A DNA stretch of 12,351 bases from Holophagaceae bacterium UBA1801 (lineage in GTDB: Bacteria; Acidobacteriota; Holophagae; Holophagales; Holophagaceae), in NCBI GenBank assembly GCA_002319925.1, contig DCFP01000062.1, forward strand, positions 1 to 12,351. Reading direction: 5' to 3'. A program made the position numbers and the translations under genes. The notes below the pieces were generated by a model, which saw only the letters and a list, made by a program, of their open reading frames with translations, did not search any database and was not told the DNA's origin. Positions 1 through 4,998 of this stretch are shown one piece after another (the stretch's first letter is position 1; every line of letters begins with the position of its first letter).

Positions 1-647
1 ATGTTGGCGTTGATCTTCACCAGGAAGGCGGGCCCGATGATCATGGGCTCGGCCTCAGGGTGATTGATGTTCGCCGGCAGGATGGCGCGGCCCGCGGCGA
101 TCTCGTCCCGCACGAATGCCGGAGTGATGTGGCTTCCACCATCGCGGTCTGTGCCGGCCGCGCCCAGGTTTTCCCGGATGGCCACGAATTCCATCTCGGG
201 CGTGATGATCCCCTGCCGGGCGTAGTGGAGCTGGGTGACATTCCGGTCGGGCCGTGCCCGCAGGGGCTTGCGCTCCGCGTGGAAGCGGATCCGGTCCAGC
301 TCGGGATCCTGCTCCCGGAGCTTCCGGTAAAGGCTGGTGGCTCCCGGTAGTTCTTCCACATCGCCCCGCTCCAGGATCCAAGGCAGCCGCTGGGGTGCGA
401 GCCCATGGGCGGGATCGACGGTGACCTGGGCGTCGGTGTACGGGCCTGAGGTGTCGTAGAGGTAGACGGGCTCGTTGGGCAGCAGGGCACCGTTGAAATC
501 CCTGGTAGGCTGCAGGCTGACGCAACGGAAGGGGACCAGGATCCCGGGCCGGGAACCTTGAATGTGGACCTTCTCGGAGGCGGGGAAGGGTTTGAGGCAG
601 GTCTGGAGAGCAGTTTCCCGGATGGGCGAAGCGTTGGAATTGGGCAT
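1..647 (-). CDS. thiC: Phosphomethylpyrimidine synthase ThiC, N-terminal part (cut by window edge)
   Basis: ThiC is the cytoplasmic radical-SAM enzyme that converts aminoimidazole ribotide to hydroxymethylpyrimidine phosphate in thiamin synthesis. The 215 visible residues match the family N-terminal region: YDTSGPYTD (64-72), GLAPQRLPW (82-90), NVTQLHYARQGIITPEMEF (136-154), ITPAFVRDE (174-182) and PANINHPEAEPMIIG (191-205). The ATG at 647 gives MPNSNASPIR and follows CCCCGGAGCCAAC, so GGAG lies 5 nt upstream. The C-terminal part, including the Cys-rich cluster motif, lies beyond position 1. It is divergent from the CheZ-like gene across a 138-bp gap. I looked in that gap for the conserved TPP riboswitch segments and did not find them. 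The family assignment is secure from sequence. Confidence 0.97.
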   Translation of the reverse strand, partial: MPNSNASPIRETALQTCLKPFPASEKVHIQGSRPGILVPFRCVSLQPTRDFNGALLPNEPVYLYDTSGPYTDAQVTVDPAHGLAPQRLPWILERGDVEELPGATSLYRKLREQDPELDRIRFHAERKPLRARPDRNVTQLHYARQGIITPEMEFVAIRENLGAAGTDRDGGSHITPAFVRDEIAAGRAILPANINHPEAEPMIIGPAFLVKINAN

Positions 648-785
648 GTTGGCTCCGGGGAACGGTGGAAGAACTCCACAGGCAAACCATCTAGTCTAAC
701 TTGCGTTTTGGGGGCTTTCAGTTATTCAAGATTGCGCAAGACCTTGGCCGATACTTAAAAGAATGAGATTGGAGCTGGAGTTCCC
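648..785. promoter_or_regulatory. Divergent intergenic region between thiC and the CheZ-like gene
   Basis: This 138-bp gap must hold the promoters for both divergent genes. The rightward gene has CTGGAG at 775-780, 5 nt before its ATG. The leftward thiC has GGAG close to its ATG. No strong sigma-70 hexamer pair stands out. TTGCGC around 732-738, upstream of an A/T-rich ATACTTAAAAG around 751-761, is the best rightward guess. TPP riboswitch consensus segments, which often precede thiC, are not seen. The promoter role is inferred from layout only. Confidence 0.4.
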
Positions 786-1304
786 ATGCCAAACCCGCCC
801 AGCAAGCCCGAACATCAACAGGCGATTCCGGATCAGTTGATACAAATCGCCCATGAGCAGGAGGGCGGCGCCGAGCGAGTGATCTCGCAGATTGAGGTAG
901 CCCAGAACAGCCTGGAGGAGATCCAGAATCTGACGAGGGAATGCCAGGAAATCATTTCGCGCATCGTACCCCCCTCTCCAGAGCTTGAAGAACTCATCCA
1001 GAAGCTCGAGGACATCACTACCCACGCGGATAATGGCATCTACAACATCCAGGGTGTATACGACCTGTTCCAGTACCAGGACATCGTCCGGCAAAAACTG
1101 GAGAAGGTCGGGCACCGGCTCATCGATGTCTCCGAATACATCCTCAAGAACCTTTCCCCGGTGGACGAGGCCACCTTGCATGCACCCAGTGGCAAGGACA
1201 TCCTGGAACGGAAGGCCCAGGAAGCGGACCAGGTCAAGGACGACACCGACTCCGTGGTGGCTGAATTCTTCTCGAAATTGCGTGCCTCGAAGCAGCTGCC
1301 CTAG
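786..1304 (+). CDS. CheZ-like DxxxQ helical protein (putative CheY-P phosphatase)
   Basis: A 172-aa mostly helical protein. Residues 64-120 form a long amphipathic helical hairpin. It carries LFQYQDIVRQKLEKV at 94-108, which contains D99 and Q103 in the DxxxQ spacing used by CheZ and CheX to dephosphorylate CheY-P. The surrounding FQxQD pattern also matches CheZ. The C-terminus, DDTDSVVAEFFSKL (152-165), is an acidic amphipathic segment that could correspond to the CheY-binding tail helix of CheZ. The start is ATG 786 with GGAG 5 nt upstream. No other chemotaxis gene is visible, so its partner must be elsewhere. It is shorter than E. coli CheZ (214 aa). The motif is seen; the phosphatase role is inferred. 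It could instead be an unrelated coiled-coil protein with a chance motif. Confidence 0.6.
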   Translation: MPNPPSKPEHQQAIPDQLIQIAHEQEGGAERVISQIEVAQNSLEEIQNLTRECQEIISRIVPPSPELEELIQKLEDITTHADNGIYNIQGVYDLFQYQDIVRQKLEKVGHRLIDVSEYILKNLSPVDEATLHAPSGKDILERKAQEADQVKDDTDSVVAEFFSKLRASKQLP

Positions 1305-1396
1305 GGACGGCTACGCCGCGTTCCGGCCCATGAAGGGGAACTAACAGCGTGGAGCCTGCTTTCGTCCGCCGGGAAAGGTGGGGTATCGTTTCCTAA

Positions 1397-1415
1397 GCCG
1401 TGGCCATTCCGCGGC
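1397..1415 (+). repeat. Small hairpin just upstream of the 1427 start
   Basis: GCCGTGG (1397-1403) can pair with CCGCGGC (1409-1415), with one G-U pair and a CCATT loop. It sits directly before the AGGAG ribosome binding site of the next gene. It could affect translation of that gene, or it could be chance in GC-rich DNA. No function is shown. Confidence 0.25.
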
Positions 1416-1426
1416 AGGAGAGATCG

Positions 1427-1747
1427 ATGACACGTTGGAAGTGCCTGGGTGCGGCCCTGATCGCCGGTGTTCTTTTCTCACAAGCGGTGGTCGAAGATCC
1501 CGTCGTCAAAGCCCAGGCTCAGAGAGCCGCTTCCGGCGACAACGGAGACTTGCCCCCTGTGCCCCGGGGCATCCTGGAGCCGCCACCTCTGCCGCCTCCC
1601 GAATTGAACGTCAAGGACACCAAGGGGTACCGGGTATCCCGCCATGTCCGGAAATCCAGGGTCCGGGGCGTGAAGGTGGCCAAAGGCGCCAAGGGACAAC
1701 CCGCGGTCGCGAAGGTCCGCAAGAAATTGCCCAAGAAAAAGCCCTGA
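1427..1747 (+). CDS. Small secreted basic proline-rich protein, unknown function
   Basis: A 106-aa protein with a clear Sec signal peptide: MTRWK, then the hydrophobic stretch CLGAALIAGVLFSQA (6-20), with cleavage probably after residue 20. The mature part has a proline run (about residues 43-58, PPLPPPEL) and then a Lys/Arg-rich tail ending KKLPKKKP. The ATG at 1427 is chosen because AGGAG ends 6 nt before it. A GTG at 1400 in the same frame would add nine residues in front of the signal peptide and has no good ribosome site. The 64-bp gap to the downstream guanylyltransferase gene suggests possible co-transcription. I do not recognise a family. A periplasmic nucleic-acid- or wall-binding role would fit the charge but is speculation. 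Confidence 0.7.
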   Translation: MTRWKCLGAALIAGVLFSQAVVEDPVVKAQAQRAASGDNGDLPPVPRGILEPPPLPPPELNVKDTKGYRVSRHVRKSRVRGVKVAKGAKGQPAVAKVRKKLPKKKP

Positions 1748-1758
1748 TACTGCGGCGC

Positions 1759-1790
1759 GGTGCCCCCAGGGAATCCATCGGCCGGGCACC
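1759..1790. repeat. Inverted repeat between the secreted protein and manC genes
   Basis: GGTGCCC (1759-1765) and GGGCACC (1784-1790) form a perfect 7-bp stem with an 18-nt loop. No T-tract follows, so it is not a standard intrinsic terminator. It may be a weak attenuating or processing hairpin. Confidence 0.3.
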
Positions 1791-1811
1791 TACCCGTGGC
1801 GGAGTGATCGA

Positions 1812-2876
1812 ATGATGAATGCAGTGCCTGAAAAAATCGCAGTGGTCATGGCCGGTGGCCGCGGCACCCGCTTCTGGCCCCGTTCGCGCGGGCACCGGCC
1901 CAAGCAGTTCCTGGCGATGGTCGGAGAGGAGACGCTGCTGAACCAGACGGTGAACCGGCTGGAACCCGACTTCAAGCCGGAGAACATCTACATCGTCACC
2001 ACCGAGGACCTGGCCGCCGAAGCTCGTCGCCTGCTGCCGCAACTTCCCTCCGGAAATGTGTTGACCGAACCCGAGGGCCGCAATACCGCGCCATGTCTTG
2101 CCTTGGCCCTCGTGACCATCGAGCGGGCGCATCCGGAGGGCGTGATGGTCGTGCTCTCCGCGGACCACTACATCGGCGAGCGCGCAGCCTTTCTCCAGGA
2201 TATCGAAACCGCCGTCCAGCATGCCGCCACGCAGCACGAGCTGGTGACCTTCGGCATCCGTCCCACGCACCCAGAAACGGGCTACGGCTACATCGAGACG
2301 TCAGGCTCCGGGCCGGTGCTCAAGGTGCAGGCCTTCCGGGAGAAGCCCCCCTACGCAAAAGCGGTCGAATACCTGACCGCCGGCAACTACTTCTGGAACG
2401 CGGGCATGTTCATCTGGACGCTCCGGGACATGCGGGCCGAGATGCTCCGGCATTGCCCAGAAGTGCTCGCTCCCCTCGACACATGGAGCAAGGCTGGTGG
2501 CGATAGGGCCCAATTGCTGGACATCTACCGCAGCTTGCCGAAGGTCTCCATCGACTACGCCCTCATGGAGAAATCTTCCAAGGTAGCGGTGGTGCCAGCG
2601 CGCTTCCCCTGGTCCGATGTGGGTTCGTGGCCAGCGGTCGTGGAATTCCGGAAGCCGGATGAGGCCGGCAATGTGCAGGAAGGAAACACGATTCTGCTGG
2701 ACAGCCGGAACTGCGCGGTTTTCGGGGGAAAGCGCCTCATCGCGGCCTCCGGTATCGAGGATCTCATCGTGGTGGACGAGGAGGATGCCCTGCTCATCTG
2801 CCGCCGGGACAAGGCCCAGGACGTGAAGCTGATCGTGGAGCGCCTCGAGAAACTGGGTCGCAAGGATTTGTTGTGA
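1812..2876 (+). CDS. manC: Mannose-1-phosphate guanylyltransferase (single-domain ManC)
   Basis: This enzyme makes GDP-mannose from mannose-1-phosphate and GTP, supplying surface polysaccharide and glycoprotein synthesis in the cytoplasm. The 354 residues show the whole nucleotidyltransferase domain: AGGRGTRFWP (14-23) with PKQF (30-33), RNTAP (90-94), SADHYI (116-121), TGYGYIE (156-162), FREKP (175-179), NAGMFIW (196-202), SIDYALME (246-253) and WSDVGSW (267-273). The isomerase cupin half of bifunctional ManC (about 470 aa) is absent. That half is encoded separately at 3616-3975. The start at ATG 1812 has GGAG 7 nt upstream; a second ATG follows at once. The next gene starts 7 nt after the stop, and its ribosome site overlaps this stop codon. 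Family assignment is certain; sugar specificity is inferred from motifs and from the cupin nearby. Confidence 0.94.
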   Translation: MMNAVPEKIAVVMAGGRGTRFWPRSRGHRPKQFLAMVGEETLLNQTVNRLEPDFKPENIYIVTTEDLAAEARRLLPQLPSGNVLTEPEGRNTAPCLALALVTIERAHPEGVMVVLSADHYIGERAAFLQDIETAVQHAATQHELVTFGIRPTHPETGYGYIETSGSGPVLKVQAFREKPPYAKAVEYLTAGNYFWNAGMFIWTLRDMRAEMLRHCPEVLAPLDTWSKAGGDRAQLLDIYRSLPKVSIDYALMEKSSKVAVVPARFPWSDVGSWPAVVEFRKPDEAGNVQEGNTILLDSRNCAVFGGKRLIAASGIEDLIVVDEEDALLICRRDKAQDVKLIVERLEKLGRKDLL

Positions 2877-2883
2877 GGGTGCC

Positions 2884-3411
2884 ATGGCCACTGGCTGGGA
2901 GGTTCTGGACACAGCGGTGAAGATCGGACTCGGAGCCGCCATCACCGGTGGCGTGTCTCTCTGGGCCAGTGGCCGGCAGCTCAAGGCGCAATCCGCTCAG
3001 GATCTCCGGAAGCAGCGTCAGCAGGAGTGGACCCGGAGCATGGAGCTGCTGGTCTCGTTCCGGAAAAGTCTTTACCTCTTCAACGAGGAATCGGGCGATT
3101 ACCTCGTCAACCGCCTGGAAAGCGAGCTGGAATCGAAGCTCGGCGAGAACCTGGAAGCCGCCAAATCCCGCCTCGAGGCCTCCTTCCTAGACCTGCTCGA
3201 AGCCCATACACGCCTCGGCATCCTGGATCCATCGATCGCCGGAGCTCTCGAAAGCTATCGTCAGGCTGCCGACGAGTACTTCCGTGACGTTTGGAACAGG
3301 AAAGCTCATCTGTCGGATGATGAACTGGCTGACCTTTGGGGCAGACTCGAAGAACCTCAAGACCAATTGTTCGACGGCTTGAGGACCTTTGAAAAACAGC
3401 TCGATCGATAG
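2884..3411 (+). CDS. Membrane-anchored helical protein of unknown function
   Basis: A 175-aa protein with one probable N-terminal membrane segment (about residues 10-28, including KIGLGAAITGGVSLW). Beyond it is a charged, strongly helical region from residue 31 to the end that is likely to form coiled coils facing the cytoplasm. Translation is probably coupled to manC: GAGGG at 2875-2879 overlaps the manC stop and lies 4 nt before this ATG. It separates the guanylyltransferase from its isomerase partner, so a link to polysaccharide synthesis is possible but not shown. I do not recognise a family. Confidence 0.75.
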   Translation: MATGWEVLDTAVKIGLGAAITGGVSLWASGRQLKAQSAQDLRKQRQQEWTRSMELLVSFRKSLYLFNEESGDYLVNRLESELESKLGENLEAAKSRLEASFLDLLEAHTRLGILDPSIAGALESYRQAADEYFRDVWNRKAHLSDDELADLWGRLEEPQDQLFDGLRTFEKQLDR

Positions 3412-3426
3412 GAAAGAGGACGAACC

Positions 3427-3495
3427 ATGGAACGACCAAAAACCTTGCACGTGGACAAGCCCTGGGGACGGGGCCCAGTCCGCGATCCGGCGTAG
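3427..3495 (+). pseudogene. Truncated duplicate of the cupin gene start
   Basis: Bases 3427-3467 repeat 3616-3656, the first 41 bases of the cupin gene, with a single mismatch (A at 3438, G at 3627). Both encode MERPKTLHVDKPWG. After this the copy diverges, reads GRGPVRDPA and stops at TAG 3493-3495, giving a 22-residue open frame. It has its own ribosome site (AGAGGA, 3415-3420) and lies 15 nt after the preceding stop, where the cupin gene would be expected in a tight operon. It may be the original gene start, left behind when the insert arrived. It could still be translated as a leader peptide. The two copies are 189 bp apart, a multiple of three. Confidence 0.8.
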
Positions 3496-3615
3496 CCGGG
3501 GAGCGGGAGCGCGCAACGGGCGTTGCGCGCGATCCTGGGGTAGTCACGGGAGCCCCCCGCGAGCCGCGAGAGCGGCGAGTGGAACAACATCGACGATCAG
3601 AAAGCGAGAAGGATC
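3468..3615 (+). repeat. Palindrome-rich insert between the two cupin start copies
   Basis: About 148 bp without a gene, much more palindromic than its surroundings. A perfect 10-bp inverted repeat with a 2-nt centre lies at 3509-3530 (GCGCGCAACG, GG, CGTTGCGCGC). CGCGATCC occurs at 3481-3488 and again at 3528-3535. A second short stem, GCCGC-GAGA-GCGGC, lies at about 3563-3576. The right end supplies a new ribosome site (AGAAGG) for the intact cupin gene at 3616. This resembles REP-like or other short non-autonomous palindromic elements. No transposase or known element signature is seen, so the class is inferred. Confidence 0.55.
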
Positions 3616-3975
3616 ATGGAACGACCGAAAACCTTGCACGTGGACAAGCCCTGGGGCTCCTTCGATCAGTACGTCCTCAACAGCCTTTGCACGGTGAAGA
3701 TCCTCACCTGCAATCCGGGCCAGCAGCTCAGCCTCCAGCGGCACAAGCACCGCAGCGAATTGTGGATCGCTCTGGACACAGGCGTGATCATCGAGCTGGA
3801 CGGCCGCATTCTCACGCCCGACAAGGGCGCCGAGGTCTGGCTTCCCGCGGGCAGTGTCCACCGGCTCAGTTGTGCCTCTCAGACATCCCATCCCGTGCGC
3901 GTCATGGAGATCAGCCTCGGCACCTTCGACGAGAACGATATCGAAAGGCTCGAGGATGTCTATGGCCGCAAGTAA
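3616..3975 (+). CDS. Free-standing cupin, mannose-6-phosphate isomerase type II domain
   Basis: This 119-aa protein equals the C-terminal isomerase half of bifunctional ManC, which interconverts fructose-6-phosphate and mannose-6-phosphate using a bound metal. It has the KPWG entry motif (11-14), then PGQQLSLQRHKHRSELW (34-50) with likely metal ligands Q41, H43, H45 and E48. The fourth histidine, H82, is in PAGSVHRL, and the typical ending ENDIERLEDVYGR spans 106-118. Together with manC at 1812 it supplies two steps from fructose-6-phosphate to GDP-mannose; phosphomannomutase is not in the window. The start at ATG 3616 has AGAAGG just upstream and is supported by the KPWG motif near the N-terminus. 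Its 3' end overlaps the next gene. Family is clear; the activity of a lone domain is inferred. Confidence 0.88.
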   Translation: MERPKTLHVDKPWGSFDQYVLNSLCTVKILTCNPGQQLSLQRHKHRSELWIALDTGVIIELDGRILTPDKGAEVWLPAGSVHRLSCASQTSHPVRVMEISLGTFDENDIERLEDVYGRK

Positions 3976-4666
3976 GCTCTTTCCCCTGGCTGCGGCCCTC
4001 TGTATCGCCGGAACAACCTTGAAAGCGGACTCCGGCGAGGAGATCTTGAAGCGAGTGGATCACTACCGGTATCCCTGGCCCGAGTTCTCCGTGGAGGTGA
4101 CGCTCCAGGATGGCAAGGTCAAGCAGCAGTGGCAGGTCGTGGTCCGGGAGAATGGAGATGCCCGCGTCGAGGGGCTTTCCGAGAAGGAGAAGGGCAGGGT
4201 GGTGCTGTTCCTGAAGGATGACCTCTGGCTGGTCCTGCCCAATGCCAAGCGGCCCGTGAAGGTCTCGCCCCAGCAGCGCATGCTGGGGCCAGCGGCCGGA
4301 GGCGATATCGCCCGATTCAAATTTTCCGGGGACTATGCCGTGGCCAAGGATAGCGAGGAGCCGGTCGATGGCGCACCCGCCCGGCGCCTGGAGCTGCAGG
4401 CCAAGACCAAGGCGCTGAGTTACCAGAGCGCCGTGCTGTGGATCAACCGAGAAGGCGCGCCGATCAAAGCCGATTTTTATTACGGCTCGGGGAAGCTCGC
4501 CAGATCCGCACGCTACGGAGATTTGAGCCGTGAAGCGGGAGTCCAGGTGCTTTCCAATCTCCGGCTGGAAGAACCCTCAGGCCGAGGCGTGACCCTGGAA
4601 TTCGCCCACTGGAAGCCCATCCACGCCGATGATCAATGGTTTCAGTTGCCAGGGCATTCCGAGTAG
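3962..4666 (+). CDS. LolA-like periplasmic outer-membrane lipoprotein-sorting protein
   Basis: A 234-aa exported protein resembling the LolA-like family of predicted outer-membrane lipoprotein-sorting proteins. After a signal peptide (1-22, core FPLAAALCIAGTTL), it has the family N-terminus GEEILKRVDHYRYP (25-38) and the block KDDLWLVLPNAKRPVKV (85-101). The rest alternates beta strands as in a LolA-type half-barrel that shields an acyl chain. Cys14 does not sit in a good lipobox, so cleavage by signal peptidase I is likely. Two starts are possible: ATG 3956 and ATG 3962. I prefer 3962 because GAGG lies 6 nt upstream. Either start overlaps the cupin stop, implying coupling. The substrate is unknown. 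It is the last chromosomal gene before the element. Confidence 0.78.
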   Translation: MAASKLFPLAAALCIAGTTLKADSGEEILKRVDHYRYPWPEFSVEVTLQDGKVKQQWQVVVRENGDARVEGLSEKEKGRVVLFLKDDLWLVLPNAKRPVKVSPQQRMLGPAAGGDIARFKFSGDYAVAKDSEEPVDGAPARRLELQAKTKALSYQSAVLWINREGAPIKADFYYGSGKLARSARYGDLSREAGVQVLSNLRLEEPSGRGVTLEFAHWKPIHADDQWFQLPGHSE

Positions 4667-4703
4667 ACACGCCCGCCCTGGTGCCAAGCTCTCTGAAGCC
4701 TTA

Positions 4704-4715
4704 CACTGGTCAGTG
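4704..4715. repeat. Short palindrome CACTG-GT-CAGTG
   Basis: A perfect 5-bp inverted repeat with a 2-nt centre, shortly after the last chromosomal gene. Such a small dyad could be an integrase core-type site, but it is short enough to be chance. A second GC-rich stem with a TTCG loop (GCCC-TTCG-GGGC) begins at 4720. Confidence 0.3.
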
Positions 4716-4764
4716 AGGTGCCCTTCGGGGCTTCCCGCCACCTTCAGTCACATCTCTTAGTACC

Positions 4765-4782
4765 AATCTCCAACCGGAGATT
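4765..4782. repeat. Perfect hairpin AATCTCC-AACC-GGAGATT
   Basis: A perfect 7-bp inverted repeat (4765-4771 with 4776-4782) around AACC. It lies about 100 bp after the LolA-like stop. It could be a terminator arm, though no T-run follows on the + strand, or part of the attachment region. Confidence 0.4.
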
Positions 4783-4795
4783 CCCGCAAACGAAT

Positions 4796-4818
4796 CCCTC
4801 CAAATCAAACCCTCCAAA
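4796..4818. repeat. Direct repeat of CCCTCCAAA
   Basis: CCCTCCAAA occurs at 4796-4804 and again at 4810-4818, 14 nt apart. The surrounding stretch is unusually C/A-rich. It is a candidate pair of arm-type binding sites for the integrase or excisionase; inference only. Confidence 0.35.
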
Positions 4819-4829
4819 CTTTCCCTCAC

Positions 4830-4855
4830 GAAACGCCCCCGCCTCGGGGCGTTTC
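4830..4855. terminator. Terminator-like hairpin GAAACGCCCC...GGGGCGTTTC
   Basis: A perfect 10-bp stem (4830-4839 with 4846-4855) around a CGCCTC loop. The AAACGCCCC/GGGGCGTTT form is common in intrinsic terminators, with the T-rich side built into the stem for either strand. It probably ends transcription of the manC-LolA cluster and shields the chromosome from the element. It has only a short T-run, so termination strength is uncertain. Confidence 0.65.
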
Positions 4856-4868
4856 ACTGTACACATTT

Positions 4869-4888
4869 GACTATCATGGACTAACATG
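4869..4888. repeat. Tandem decamer GACTATCATG/GACTAACATG
   Basis: Two adjacent 10-bp units differing at one position (4869-4878 and 4879-4888), about 110 bp upstream of the integrase start. They look like protein-binding repeats, possibly arm sites or an operator. TTGACT at 4867-4872, a possible -35 box, overlaps the first unit, but no good -10 partner is seen. Confidence 0.45.
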
Positions 4889-4930
4889 CAGATTGAAAAC
4901 AAAGGACTTGCTTCAAACAGTTTGCATGTT
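4883..4930. repeat. Interrupted inverted repeat upstream of the integrase
   Basis: AACATGCA (4883-4890) is matched by TGCATGTT (4923-4930), with an inner pair TTGAA (4893-4897) and TTCAA (4912-4916). The left arm overlaps the tandem decamers. It could be a regulatory dyad or part of the attachment site. Confidence 0.45.
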
Positions 4931-4962
4931 TGGACACCTTGATACATGATTTCCACCCACGC

Positions 4963-4983
4963 ATTTGCCCGATATTTGCCCGA
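4963..4983. repeat. Direct repeat ATTTGCCCGA x2 before the integrase start
   Basis: ATTTGCCCGA occurs at 4963-4972 and 4974-4983, one helical turn apart, ending 15 nt before the integrase ATG. Spacing of about 11 bp puts both copies on the same DNA face, as expected for arm-type sites or an autoregulatory site of the integrase. Role inferred from position. Confidence 0.5.
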
Positions 4984-4998
4984 AAGCTCGGAGGGAGC

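Noticed and set aside
41..690. Two long Pro/Arg/Ser-rich open frames on the minus strand and short frames on the plus strand
   Set aside because: They overlap thiC in other frames. The thiC frame matches a well-known enzyme, while these are compositional shadows of GC-rich coding DNA.
648..785. TPP riboswitch in front of thiC
   Set aside because: The gap has neither the CTGAGA-type nor the ACCC-TTGAACCTGA-type conserved segments on the thiC strand, and 138 bp shared by two promoters leaves little room.
1611..2270. A 219-aa minus-strand open frame opposite manC
   Set aside because: It has no ribosome site or recognisable motif and is fully antisense to a confidently identified enzyme.
3854..3961. 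Upstream start for the LolA-like gene
   Set aside because: It would place a 34-residue Ser/Arg-rich stretch in front of the signal peptide, inside the cupin gene. The starts at 3956 or 3962 give a normal signal peptide.
4930..4998. TTG start extending the integrase by 23 residues
   Set aside because: No ribosome site precedes it, and the repeat pair ATTTGCCCGA would become coding. ATG 4999 has a clear GGAGGGAG.
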